Part shown: positions 33,350-44,174 of the stretch, piece after piece
Position numbering within the stretch: position 1 is the stretch's first letter
Layout of the letters: every line of letters starts with the position of its first letter
Position numbers and translations under genes: made by a program
Notes under the pieces: generated by a model
Databases searched by the model: none
What the model saw: only the letters and a program-made list of their open reading frames with translations
Told to the model about the DNA's origin: nothing
Assembly (NCBI RefSeq): GCF_027887165.1
Contig: NC_077228.1
Span: 421,679,207-421,743,206, forward strand
DNA from: Monodelphis domestica
Lineage: Eukaryota > Chordata > Mammalia > Didelphimorphia > Didelphidae
Direction: 5' to 3'
DNA: 64,000 nt

Positions 33350-33720
33350 GGTTTGGGAAAGCTTTTTTTCCCCCTTACATGGGAAATAGCACCTGAGTTG
33401 AGCCTTGAAAGAAGGCAAAAGAGAAGATGTAAATTTCTATCATGCAGGATAGAGTGTGCAAAAAAAAAAACAACACTGAGGTAGGAGATAGAATTGTAAG
33501 AGAGAGCTAACAAGCTAGTTTGGCTGGAATTTAGACTACATGAAGGGAAATAATATGAAATGTCTGAAAATATAAAATGGAGATAGACTATGGAATGCTT
33601 GAAAAGTGCCGGTCTGAAGAATTTGTATTTTATTCTAAAGGAAAAAAAGAACCGTACAAGATGTTTGAGCAGAGGTTATGATCATGGAATCATACATTTG
33701 GAAATGGGAATGATCTCAGA
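33350..33720 (-). mobile_element. L2 LINE fragment, antisense
   Basis: ACCTGAGTTGAGCCTTGAAAGAAGGCAAAAGAGA, CATGCAGGATAGAGTGTGC, GGCTGGAATTTAGACTACATGAAGGG, GGTCTGAAGAATTTGTATTTTATTCTAAAGG: the antisense L2 3' half. Confidence 0.65.
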
Positions 33721-33744
33721 GATCACTAATTCAGGAGCTCTAAA

Positions 33745-33840
33745 TTTTAGAGTATTTCACAGACCATTTTGAAAGTCTGCCAAAGCCGATGGACCTCTTC
33801 TCAGACTAATGTTTATAAACTCATAAAATAAAATACATAA
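33745..33840 (+). mobile_element. Non-autonomous hAT (Charlie-like) remnant, copy 2
   Basis: TTAGAGTATTTCACAGACCATTTTGAAAGTCTGCCAAAGCCGATGGACCTCTTCTCAGACTAATGTTTATAAACTCATAAAATAAAATAC is the opposite strand of the element at 1118-1245. Confidence 0.55.
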
Positions 33841-33869
33841 GATCTCTAAAGAAGCAAATATTTTGGAGG

Positions 33870-33965
33870 ATAGTTATGAGAAAGGCTAGGTGATTTGACC
33901 AGAGTCCTATAGATATTGATAGTATCAGAAAAAGGGTTTGAACCCAGGTCTTTCCTAACTTTCTC
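33870..33965 (-). mobile_element. MIR fragment, antisense
   Basis: TAGGTGATTTGACCAGAGTCC...GGGTTTGAACCCAGGTCTTTCC. Confidence 0.55.
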
Positions 33966-34353
33966 AGGTCCAGAGTTTTTACATTCTCAATACATCACTC
34001 AAAAAACACTTGCTAAGCACCTGCCATGTAGCAGACACTGTGCTAATTGCTAGGGAAGAAAAAAATCAAAGTGAAAACTGTGCCTGTCCTATAGTCTAGC
34101 CAAGTGATACATTTACATACATTGATCATATTTTAAAATAGATGCACCCAGTATTTTGGAGGGAAGGTGTTAGCAGTTGGGGAGATATATCAGGAGAGGC
34201 CCCATGTAGAAGATGACCCTTAAGCTGAGCCTTGAAGGAAAATGGAATTCTAAGAGATGAAAGAGAAAAGAGAGTATATTCTAGTCATAGGAAATAGCCA
34301 CTATAAAGGGATGGAGAGAGAAAATGAGTACCCACTATGAAGAATAGTAAGAG

Positions 34354-34792
34354 GGAAGGCTAGGTGGCTCAGTGGATAGAGAGCCAGTCTTGGAGATGAG
34401 AGATCCTATATTCAAATACTTCCTAGCTGTGTGACTATGTAGATCACTTAACCCCAATTGCCTAAACCCATGCTGGCAAACCTATGGAATATGGGCTGGA
34501 GTGTGTCATAGGAGGCCACTCCCTTCCCCTTCTCCACCTGTTCCTGAAGATATTTTTCCCATCACCCACCCCTCTACCCAGCAGTCCAATAGGAGCACTT
34601 CATCCCTCTCCTGTCTGGGGTAAGGCAGGAGGTTCACATATGGTGTGAGACTTGCACTTTGGGCACTCTATCTCTAAGGTCTCTAAATTTAGGTTCATCA
34701 TCACTGGCCTAGACCTTACTATTCTTCTGTCTTGGAACCAATACTTAGTATTGATTCTAAGATGGAAGGTAAGAGTTAAAAAAAAAAAGAAT
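34354..34792 (+). mobile_element. MON1/WSINE1-type SINE split by a hAT element
   Basis: Head 34354-34467 (GGCTAGGTGGCTCAGTGGATAGAGAGCCAG...GATCACTTAACCCCAATTGCCTA) and 3' part 34707-34792 (GCCTAGACCTTACTATTCTTCTGTCTTGGAACCAATACTTAGTATTGATTCTAAGATGG + A12). Imperfect flanking repeats agaatagtaaga / agaataacaaga (10/12) are its likely target duplication. Confidence 0.9.
34468..34706. mobile_element. hAT-type miniature transposon inside the SINE
   Basis: 239 bp bounded by gcctaaac (34460-34467) and gcctagac (34707-34714), an 8-bp duplication with one mismatch, the hAT length. Ends CCATGCTGGCAAACCT and AGGTTCATCATCACTG fit inverted copies of CAGTGATGGCGAACCT with substitutions. No transposase. 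Confidence 0.82.
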
Positions 34793-35194
34793 AACAAGAT
34801 CAATTTTTTGGAACTATGTGAATAAGAGGGAGCCATCTCCAATAAGGTTGGAAAGGTAGGTTGAAGACATGTGGTAAAGAGATTTAGATGCCAATGGAGT
34901 TTTTGTGGCACCATGGAGACATTAAGAAAGCCCTGGAATTTACTGAGTAGGGTTATGACATGGTCCAAATTGTGCTTTAGAAGAATCAGAAGGTTGGAAT
35001 GGAGAAGAGACAGACTAGATGTAGTAAGATCAATTAAGAGGCTATTGAAATAATCCTGGTGAGAGGTGATAAGGACTCTTGGGTAGCTATGTAGTTAGAG
35101 AAAAGGGGATGTATACAAGAGATGTTTCAGGGATAGAAATGTCAAAATTAGAAATTTATTGGATATTTGGGATGAGTGAGGGTAAGAAGACACC

Positions 35195-35420
35195 ACATCC
35201 ACTTTTCCAACTATCCATGAGACATCTCTACCTGGATATCTACTGGCACTCCATTATGAACAGATCTACAACCAGATTTATCTTTCTTCCCCTTTCTAAC
35301 TTTTTAAAAAATTCTGTCAACACTAGCATCTTAGCCAGTTATACTTCAAAATTCAGTCTCATCTTTGAGGCTTCCTCTCAATATCATGCCTATAGTTGGC
35401 AGTGCAGCTGGGACCATCTA
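35195..35420 (+). mobile_element. L2 LINE fragment, head-to-head with the previous L2
   Basis: CATGAGACATCTCTACCTGGATATCTACTGGCACTCC, then AGTTATACTTCAAAATTCAGTCTCATCTTTGAGGC. Weak but ordered L2 match in plus orientation, abutting an antisense L2. The open frame 35079-35426 spans the junction. Confidence 0.5.
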
Positions 35421-35732
35421 GCTTAATTAGTACTGTGAATTTGGAAATCAGTGGGCAGCTGGCCTGCATTTTGCCATTCTTTCCTCCTTTTTCTATGCAG
35501 GGACTATTCGTAGCTAGCTAGGTGATGTAGAAAGAGAAGAGTTGCCTATTGCTGGTAGTCTCTTAGACTGGTGACAATTATGGAACATTTTAAAAGATCC
35601 ATTTGTTTATGAACAAATTTTCAGACATATGGTCTTTGATCTTGAGGAATCTCTTGGACCCAATTGATTAGGGACCACCAAACTTCCCAATAAATTGATT
35701 GGTTATACTTAGAACTCTGCTTCAGTGACTTT
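35421..35732. other. Unassigned sequence
   Basis: Nothing recognised. Confidence 0.3.
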
Positions 35733-36830
35733 TATTAAAGATTGGCCCAATAAGAGACAGAACCAAGATGGCAGAGAAGGTATAGGGACCTATCTAATTT
35801 TTACCAAATTACTCTCCAGAAAGCAATGTTATAACTCCTCAAAACAAATTCTGGAGCTGAATAACCCACAAAAAGACATGGTAAAGTATTTTTTCAGAGG
35901 ACTGGCATGAGGGATCTAGTCCCATCTGGGTGGAGGTGGAGCACAATGTGCCAGGGCAATCCCCACCTAGATAAGTGGCCTTGGGCACAACTGAAGTAGT
36001 AGCCAAGGCTTCCGCAACTCTCAGCCACAGATGGTAAAGGGGGTCAGACAACTGCTCAGAAGGAGATTTTAGGGGTCCTTTTGTTGGCATGGGTGCAAAA
36101 TTCTTGCATTGCCCATATGCAGTACCAGGTTGCATTCCTGTGGCTCAGTCACAGGGTGAGGAGGAGCACTGGCTTACACCAGCACTTAAAGTCACAGGGG
36201 AGCAGGGGACACAGTTCCAAAGGGTAAAAGAGTGTTTGGGGTTACTCACAGACCAGAGCAGAGGCCAGGAGAGTATAAAACACATCTTTCCTTATAACAT
36301 ATCACCTTGGAAGAACTAAAAGCGGATAGGTCCCTAGAGCTAGCTCTGAAGGCAGCTTTACAAAGAACCTGAAGCTTGGAACAGTGCTCCATTTACCACA
36401 GTTACTAAGGCCAACTTCAAAAGTTTTTTAAATTAAAAAGAAAAAAGGCAAGAAAAGGAGCAAACAACAACAACAACAAAAAAGAAATTCAATATAGAAA
36501 GTTATTTTGGTGACAGGATAGACTCAAATACATAAGAAGATAAAAATCAACATTGACATATCCAAAGCCTCTAAGAAAAATATTAATTGCTCTCAAGTCC
36601 AAAAAGAATTAATGGAGGATTTCAAAGAGGATTTTAAAACTCAAATAAGAGAGGTAGAAGAAAACTTGGGGAAAGAAATGAGAATGATACAAGAAAATCA
36701 TGGGAAAAAAAAAGTCAACAGCTTGTAGAGGAGGCACCAAAAAATACTGAAGGAAATTTCAGAATAAAAAAGCCACTGGAACTCAAGAAAGCTGTGGCTA
36801 CATTATTTGGAATCCCCAGGAGACTTCTGA
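35733..36830 (+). pseudogene. LINE-1 5' UTR and start of ORF1, 3' part missing
   Basis: GAGACAGAACCAAGATGGCAGAG (35753-35775) resembles the start of a mammalian L1 5' UTR. The sequence continues to an ORF1-like region near 36456-36790 (Gln-rich start, then residues resembling KEDFKTQIREVEENLGKEMRMIQENH, the charged coiled-coil part of ORF1p). The expected start codon is AGG, and a stop follows within 20 codons. Everything downstream of early ORF1 is absent. Most L1 copies lack the 5' end, so this fragment is unusual. Confidence 0.75.
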
Positions 36831-36854
36831 TGTGAATGTGCTTCTGTCTGCTTT

Positions 36855-37036
36855 TCCTAAAGCTAGTGCCTTCCCCCCAAGATTAACTCCATTTTATCCT
36901 ATATTTATCTTTTTTACAGTTGTTTGCATGTTTTTGCTCCCAATTAGATAGTGAATTTCTTGAGATCAATAAGTAAATCAGTCAATAAGCATTTATTAAG
37001 GGCTTTATATGTTTTAAATGGTTGAAGATAAAATGC

Positions 37037-37070
<34 letters not shown>

Positions 37071-37430
37071 GTGGCCTCTGTCCTCAAAGGGTTCACCATC
37101 TAATGGGGAAAGACAGCATCAGACAAAAGGAAGTTGAAAAGGGGAGGTGGCCAGGAAGGTACCTAGTATGAGAGCATGATGGAAAAGTCCAAAGGATCCC
37201 AAACAGATGGAAAATGAAGAGATACCTGGTCTGGGGACTCTTTTTAAGGAGTTTTGGTGAGGAGCTCTTTGCTCTATCCTCCAATCAGAGGATTACTGAT
37301 GAGATACATCAGGGCTGCTGGATGGGTTGATGAAGTCCCTGATGAATAATGAGAGACTGTTTTCACCTTTTTTTTTTTAATCGCCCCAGCATATAGCACA
37401 GTTCTTGGCCCATAGTAGGTATATTGACTT
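36855..37430 (+). mobile_element. L2 3' end split by other sequence
   Basis: 36855-36970 (CTAGTGCCTTCCCCCCAAGATTAACTCC...CAATTAGATAGTGAATTTCTTGAGATCAA) resumes at 37382-37430 (GCCCCAGCATATAGCACAGTTCTTGGCCCATAGTAGG). The part between contains an antisense L2 fragment. Confidence 0.65.
36975..37370 (-). mobile_element. L2 3' fragment, antisense, inside an L2
   Basis: AATCAGTCAATAAGCATTTATTAAGGGCTTTATATG, then CTGTCCTCAAAGGGTTCACCATCTAATGGGGAAAGACAGCATC. An A14 plus (GAAAA)n run lies at 37037-37071. Confidence 0.6.
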
Positions 37431-37687
37431 GATCTTTTGAGTTTCCTAGTATGCTGACTCCTGGGAAACTGACCAAGTGGGTTATCTTGAGTTTATAGAA
37501 AATCTGTGTGTCTGAACCTTGGAACTAGAGTTCACAAGTCCCATCAGTATACTAAATTTTAAAATAACCATCCACAAATGGCTCCCTGAAAAGACATATT
37601 TACTAAGATAGCATAGTAAGTACAAGAACTAGACAACCTTCTCTGTCATAAGCCTAGGACACACTTTCCCAGAAACATATACAGTTT

Positions 37688-37896
37688 CTTTTTTTTTTTT
37701 TAAACCTTTACCTTCTATCTTGGAATCAATACTGTGTATTGGTTCCAAGGCAGAAGAGTGGTAAGGGCTAGGCAATGGGGGTTAAGTGACTTGCCCAAGG
37801 TCACACAGCTGGGAAGTGTCTGAGGCCAGATTTTAATTTAGGACCTCCCATCTCTGGCCTGAATCTCAATCCACTGAGCTACCCTGCTGCCTCCCA
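37688..37896 (-). mobile_element. MON1/WSINE1-type SINE, antisense, full length
   Basis: T13 tail at 37688-37701, CTTTACCTTCTATCTTGGAATCAATACTGTGTATTGGTTCCAAGGCAGAAGAGTGGTAAGGGC..., CCCAAGGTCACACAGCTGGGAAGTGTCTGAGGCCAG, CACTGAGCTACCCTGCTGCC. Very close to the consensus. Flanks atacagtttc / atacatagtttc may be its target duplication. Confidence 0.93.
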
Positions 37897-38261
37897 TACA
37901 TAGTTTCAATGAGAAGAGTTGGCACAAACATGGAGTACACTAGTAGTAAGGCACCTACACAAAGATAATACAAATGACTACCAACACAACTCATACCTTG
38001 GGTAATCCGAGTCTCTGATATCTTTTCTCTTTTTGTGTCCTCGTGTCCTCGTGTTCTCTGTTCTAACAGAATTTTTCAGCTGGGCAGGCTATTCAACTAT
38101 GCTTTCTTGATTTTCTCTGTAAAGGTCTGCTCTTGGCTACCTGGGTGAATTCTTTATAGCCTCTTCTCTGCTGCCAGAGGACATATTCCTTTATGAATTT
38201 TCTACCTAACTTGATGTACAAAGTATTTTTTTAAAGGAAAGTAGAAGTATAATCTTTCTTC

Positions 38262-38480
38262 CCCATCCACCCCCCCCCCCAAATTTGTATCTTCCAACTT
38301 GGAATCAAAACTGTGTACCAGTTCCAAGGCAAAAATGCAGAAGAGTGGTAAGGGTTAAGAAACTGGGGTTGTGACTTGCCCAGGGTCACCCTGCTAAGAA
38401 GTGTCTGAGGTCACATTTGAACACAGGACTTTTCATCTACAGACCTGCCTCTCTGCCCAATGAACCAACTAGCTGCCCCT
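38262..38480 (-). mobile_element. MON1/WSINE1-type SINE, antisense
   Basis: A C-run (38268-38280) replaces the expected T tail. ATCTTCCAACTTGGAATCAAAACTGTGTACCAGTTCCAAGGC, then GTGACTTGCCCAGGGTCACCCTGC and AATGAACCAACTAGCTGCCCC. Confidence 0.88.
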
Positions 38481-39010
38481 CTGATCTGTTTTTGATTAGC
38501 CAATAGCTAAATGTTCTCTAAATTTATTCTCCTTCACGTGTTAAAAGGCACTGGAACTCTTTGTGTTTCTTTTGACACATTCATGCTCATTACTTACCTA
38601 TACTGTGATTTCATCAACTGGAAGACTCTTTTTTCCTTCTCTTTCTCTTGTTTCTGATAATCTCTTCTACTCTGAATAGTCAGAAGTTTATTTCCCTCCC
38701 CTACTAGATAAATGTTATTTGCTTTCCTCTTTTTTAAATAGATTTTGTTCATCTTTAATTCTTTGACCCATCTGGAACTTATTGTAGTATATGATATGGA
38801 TGTGTGCCTAAGCATGAGGAATGTATTCTAAGTTCCAGAAAATAAACTTATAAATAACTTTTGGAATACAGCTCAAGTTTGTAAACCAATATTGATACAG
38901 AAATCCTTTGGGTCTGATGTTGTTTTTGATCCCTGGGTACAACGGTTCAACGAGTCAATATATGCCATCAACTTGTTTTTCAGCTGTTTCCTAAGAGAGT
39001 CTCTGGTTTT
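38481..39010. other. Mostly unassigned; possible antisense L1 coding remnant
   Basis: TTTAATTCTTTGACCCATCTGGAACTTATTGTAGTATATGATATGGATGTGTGCCTAAGC (38753-38812) resembles the antisense of an L1 ORF2 3' region. The match is weak and I do not call borders. Confidence 0.3.
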
Positions 39011-40356
39011 GTAGAGATGTCTTTTTTAAAATTTATTTTTATTTTTGTTTTCTTATTTTCTCACGAGCTGTTTCTCTTTACAAAATATAGTGTTTGTCCT
39101 AGATTTTCTCTGGTTCTCTTAATGACACGCACTCTGACCACTTGGCAGGCTTGTTGTCCTAATCAGGACAAACAGATCAGGTGTGGAAGCTTTCCTGTTT
39201 TGGCCCTTATAGGAGAGAACTTAGCAATCTGGAGGAAAAGAAGAGGTATTTTTCTAGTGAAATTAATTCAGAGATGAAACCTTCCCCTACATACTTGAAA
39301 TAGTCTTAACAGAATGGGTTGGATATTTCTGAGCCCAAGTCATGAAGAAGTTAAATTTCCTGTAATAAGAACAGTTCCACATTGGATTTTGGCTTCATGA
39401 TGTCATGCTGTATCCTGCTCAGAACAGGGAAAACAGAGAAGAGACAGTGGGATCCTGAATCTATATAGTGAAGACAAATGCCTTAAAAATGAAAACTGTT
39501 GAAATGTTATTTACTTTTAACTGAACTGCCAGGGAGAACAAAAATTAAATGCATTTGGATTTAACCCATTAGTTATGAGCTTGAGGTAGTGGGAGTACTC
39601 ATGCTGGCTATGAAATGCCGTACCCAGGTATAAATCCTCACTCTCTACTGCAGATTCATTAGATTACAGGTCAAGTCATGTCTCCCTTGTAAATCTTTTC
39701 TGGTAACTTAGAAAGACTGAGTCACGTGGATATTATTCCTACTCCCAGGTACCAGTGTCATATATAGCAGTCTGTATCTCTCTGTTTCTGCACGCAACAC
39801 TTTTTCATGCTTTCAATTTGTTTTGAATGATTGTGAAATTTTTTTTTTTACTGATAACCTTGCTTGGGTCTTTTCCCTTCATAAGCTATTATTATTATTA
39901 TTTTACCTTGAAGAGTTTGAATTTTGGCATTTTGAATTGGTGGGCACTGTTTCCTTCGAAGAATCCACAGCTTAGGTTATTTTAGTTTATGTTACAGAGA
40001 AGTCACAAAATAATTCCCCCAAATATGAAAAATAATTATAGTTACAATATTGAAATGTAACTGCACTACATAAATTTGAGGAGTTAAGATGATCTGTATT
40101 TTAATTTTTAAACTGGTTCTTTCTCAAAAAATAAAACTTTTCAAATTAAATAAAAACTTCTACACTGTGAAAGATCAGTTATTTAAAGATTTCTTTCCCT
40201 CCTAATGTGTGCCTTCTTGCTAACGTTTGCACTGGGAGCCTGAAAAAAGCCATTCCCAGTCGTAAGTGGTATTTCTCTTTTACAGAAATGTGCAAAGCAC
40301 AACCATGCAATGTTGCAGTAGTTTTTTTTCCCCCTCTCTCTCCCTCTTTTGCTTAG

Positions 40357-40636
40357 AAGACAAGTGAAAACCCTGGTGGATTCAAATATCTCCTTGATAG
40401 GCTCAGACTCTCTTAATCAGCCTGTAATGGAGCTAATGGCTGTTTGTCATCCTTGGAGATATAAATTTCCTGGCGATGTCTACTGCAGACAGTGCATGAA
40501 GTATGCTCTGTGTGCCAGCAAGGGCTGATAATCAGGGGAAGGGCAGGGTGCTTCATTAGAGAGGAGGAGAAGAGCAGAAGCTGCCGGTATACAGAACTCT
40601 GCTTTTCCACTACTGAGACATGGATAATGCTGGTAG
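40357..40636 (+). other. Exon-like segment (unproven)
   Basis: A pyrimidine tract (40322-40350) ending GCTTAG is a good 3' splice site. An open frame of 56 codons follows in one phase (40358-40528, stop TGA), holding an in-frame ATG at 40427 and a Cys-rich end (residues ...VYCRQCMKYALC...). Possible donors are CCG/GTATAC (about 40582) and TAG/GTAAAA (about 40637). I recognise no protein family. It could equally be a conserved enhancer with chance splice signals, including TAATC motifs at 40414 and 40528. Confidence 0.25.
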
Positions 40637-40820
40637 GTAAAACAAATATTAATTCTTTAGTGCTAATGGGTTCATTTGCATTCTGCAGCATTTGGTGCAG
40701 AAGGTTTGTTTGTTCATCCTTTCTCTCCCCCCCCCCCTTTCTGTTCTGTACTTAAAATGTCCTGTTAGAGGCTGAATTTATCTTGGGCAAAATGTAGCAT
40801 GGACCCCTCTGTATTGCCTA

Positions 40821-40920
40821 GATAAATAATCTATTTCCTTTGAAGTTTGAGAAATGTGAATAGAAATAAATTCTTATTCAAAATTTCCTTTCAAAGACTT
40901 GAGTGTTGTTATAGTTAAAC
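40821..40920 (+). repeat. Local duplicate, copy A
   Basis: Aligns without gaps to 42910-43009: 86 of 100 positions identical by hand count. Contains ATAAATAATCTATTTCC and GAAGTTTGAGAAATGTGA. Not a family I know. Confidence 0.85.
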
Positions 40921-42909
40921 TGTAAGAATTGTGGACTTTGATCCTTTTGTACTTTGAACATGAGGCAAAAATGCATCTAGTTAAGTAAAAAACTATCATG
41001 GCCAGATGGCAAAAGGTGGATGTGGAGTTAATGAGCAGAAAAAATTAAAGAAACAGCATATTATGCACAGTTTATTAACATGTCTTTATCTTACATGTAA
41101 AGGAAAATACTTGCCGTCTAATGCATTTGTCTTAAAGCCAGAAGGTATTATAGAAAAGGATGGGATCCTCTTCTGCTTGCCATTTTAATTTCAGAGGGCA
41201 TGCATTCAAGAGAAACCCTGCATCTGTTCTCATTGATGGATTCGTTAGTGCCTTGACCAGCCAATCTGACAAACATTTCATACTTAATGCTTAAAGAGTT
41301 TAGTGTTTTAATGCTCAGCATCAAAGTACTTTTTGTGAACCTTGTTTCACTTGCCATTCTGACTGCACGTTGGAACTTATCCAGGGCTAGGTCTCTCCCC
41401 ATGGTGCTACTTTCCATCCCCAGCTAGCTAGCAGCACTGAACTGAAGCTGTCACCAAATATGCAGTGGATTCTCTGCCTCTCGAGCTTTGCTTGTCTGAT
41501 GGAGTAGCGGTTCTGCAGTGATAACCCACAATATCTTGAGAGACAGTGATTCCTTGTAATAGTGGGCAGCATGTGCAAGAAAATTTTCCAACCTGGGCTT
41601 GCACTTTTTTCAGTGAAAGCATCTTTGTTTATGAAATGTGGTGTTCTCTGGTCCTTAACATGAGCTGTGTAGGGGCGCTGATTTTTCAAAGCCTGGTGTC
41701 TTGATTTCTGCCACTAAGTTCTGTACCTAGAATAACGCATGATCGGTGGCTAAAATAATCTTTTCTTTGACATTGTCACCATAAGCCTTTTTCTTCTTTC
41801 AGTTTTGCACAGTACACTGAAATAGTATGAAATTGAAGATGGAAATTTAAGGGCTGTGAAATATGCAGAGAGAACAGAAGGGGGAAGGGAATGTGTTCCT
41901 ATTTAGGAAAGGGTCAGGCTGGTTTATACATCTAGACCCCTTTTGGTGTATTTAAAAATATGCCCTAGAGACTTGGAATATAAGCTATTAGGGATACTAT
42001 TCTATGATGAGGCACAGTTTCAAAATCAACCAAAAGGTTTCCCTTATTGTAGACATAGAGGCTGTACAGGTAAAAGGAGAAGAACGACACTGAATTACAA
42101 ATTCAGCCTTATTTTAAACCGCTGCCATTCACAATTAATTATACTGAATTTTTGGCAGAGTTATCATTCGAATTAAAGTAAATGCCTCTCTTGAATGACA
42201 TCTATTTATTTTAAAGGTCATTTAAGAAGGGGGAAAAGGAGAGTCTAAGATTGAAAACCATAGTAACAGCTTTTTCCTGTGTTGTTTCCTGTTGACTTAA
42301 AAGAGGCCCTGAGTTATGGTTTCTCCTTTGCGAACTATGGCTTTTTTCAGGAATATGTTTTCAAACACTATAGTTAAGTATTTTTATATAGTGCAGTAGT
42401 CTTGTTAAAATAACCATGTTTCTTGTCAATTCTCTAATACCTGTTAACAACAGAGAATATCTTTTGAAAATACCAATTTCTACCCTGTTTTGAAGTTTAG
42501 TAAAATTTGTCAAATAGGTAAACATTACTGTTGAACTGATAAATTTGTTTCAAAATACATCTTTAAAGCCTATTGGACATACTTCCTTATAATGAGTGTC
42601 TTTTTTATTAGTACATGTGATGATTCTGTTCTCCTTTTTCTAAAGGAATTGTTTGATGATACAAACAATTCACTAGAAATACACATAAAATTTTCTCAAA
42701 AAAATTGTATCTGCTACCAGATAGTTAACATTATGAACATAAGTAGCCAAGAATAATATCAAAAATATCTTTAACAGAATAAATGTAGAATCATTGTGGG
42801 TTTTCACAAATTCAATTTAAGTAAGATAAAGATGCTAAATACTTCCCCAAATGTTTCTATAATGAGTCCCTTCAGGCACACCATTCCCCTCCCCCTTGCA
42901 TTATTTATA

Positions 42910-43009
42910 TATAAATAATCTATTTCCCTTGAAGTTTGAGAAATGTGACTATAAATAAATTTTAATTCAAAAATACCCTTCAAAGACTTGAATGCTTTTA
43001 TAGTTAGCC
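42910..43009 (+). repeat. Local duplicate, copy B
   Basis: Direct-orientation partner of 40821-40920, 2,089 bp downstream. Similarity fades quickly on both sides. Confidence 0.85.
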
Positions 43010-43925
43010 CTATAGTTATAGTGGTTTAGGCATAATATCTTAGAATCTACCAATCCATCTGCTGAACTGAACTACTGAAGGCCAGGATTAACAATTTGGC
43101 CATCAGTGTCAGAGAATCTGGCCTTCTCCTGAATAGGTTTTCCCAGTCAGGGTTTGTATAATTGTTAGGGAGAGACTAATAATTGCTACACATGAGCAGA
43201 ATGACTCTCCTTAATTTATTCAAACTGAGTTGAATACTCCTCCAAAGTCCTTTATAGGACAAAAATGTTTTTTTTGTTTGTGGTCTCTATTGGTAGTGAA
43301 GTGGTTGCTGGCTCCACATTTGAGTGTGCGATTAAGCAATTATGCTGTTGTGAATGTGTCCATTTTCTAGTTAGGCAGCAAAGAGCTGACATTCCTACTA
43401 TTCCTGAGAATGAGACATCCTTTCACTATAATTGCTAGCTTAAGTATTCCTTTAAAAGCTTTTCCTGGAACAACAATAAAATATTAATCAAATAATATGT
43501 GTGTTGTATGTCAAAGCAGTTTAAGCAATGTTTGAACTTTTTTGAGGGGGGGGTCATATGATTCTATCTGTGGGGAAGGACCTGATGATTCAGCTAGATG
43601 ACAGCCTTTTTTTTACAAACCAGAAAGAAGCAAGAGTGCTTCATTGCATCACAAGGAATCTCCAGTTATTATCTACCAACAGAAAGTTGTATTGCTAGGC
43701 AACTTTGATGCCTTCCTCTCATGAAGGGCTGTTAGTAACAAGTTGTGAAAACAAATCTAGAAGCAAAGTATATAAGTATTATCTTTGACATTGTAATCAT
43801 CTGAGCAACATTCCTATGAACTGTAATTTGTTCTTGTATACTTATTGGGATGATGACTATCCTTATGAGAAAAAGATACTTTATCATAAAAAAAACACAT
43901 GATGTGAGCTCAAAAGTACCAGGGC

Positions 43926-44100
43926 AGGGGCAACTAGGTGGCTCAGTGGAGGGGGAGCCAAGTCTGGACACAGAAGGTCTTGGGTTCAAATGTAGCCTCA
44001 GACACTTCCTAGCTGTGAAACCCCATGCAATTGCCCAGCCCTTACCTCTCTTTTGCCTTGGATCCTATACTCAGTATTGATTCTAAGGCAGAAGGTAAGG
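43926..44100 (+). mobile_element. MON1/WSINE1-type SINE
   Basis: GGGCAACTAGGTGGCTCAGTGG, GGGTTCAAATGTAGCCTCAGACACTTCCTAGCTGTG, CAATTGCCCAGCCCTTACC, GATTCTAAGGCAGAAGGTAAGG. Its tail runs directly into a TG microsatellite. Confidence 0.92.
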
Positions 44101-44101
44101 A

Positions 44102-44103
<2 letters not shown>

Positions 44104-44174
<71 letters not shown>

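Larger units (their letters stand above)
33990..35190 (-). mobile_element. L2 LINE, antisense, split by a SINE
   Basis: Left part 33990-34345 (CTTGCTAAGCACCTGCCATGTAGCAGACACTGTGCTAATTGCTAGGG; AAGCTGAGCCTTGAAGG) and right part 34794-35190 (GGTTATGACATGGTCCAAATTGTGCTTTAGAAGAATC; AAGAGGCTATTGAAATAATCCTGGTGAGAGGTGATAAGGAC) are consecutive in L2. The SINE lies between. The minus-strand frame 34600-34968 crosses three elements and is chance. Confidence 0.75.
39011..43920. other. Longest repeat-poor block; candidate conserved noncoding region
   Basis: About 4.9 kb with no interspersed repeat recognised, in a window otherwise filled with them. The most complex segments are 40180-40740 and 41170-41760. 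The block has a splice-acceptor-like site at 40322-40356, a local 100-bp duplication (40821/42910) and AT-rich homeobox-like motifs. Overlapping minus-strand frames of 89, 100 and 64 codons at 41148-41689 have no recognisable family and no splice support. Conservation is inference and needs alignment. Confidence 0.4.

Noticed and set aside
34600..34968. 122-codon minus frame
   Set aside because: Crosses a hAT element, a SINE 3' end and an L2; chance reading through three insertions.
41148..41689. Overlapping 89-, 100- and 64-codon minus frames
   Set aside because: No signal, domain or splice context, and they overlap in different phases; better explained as unique noncoding DNA. Left as part of the repeat-poor block.
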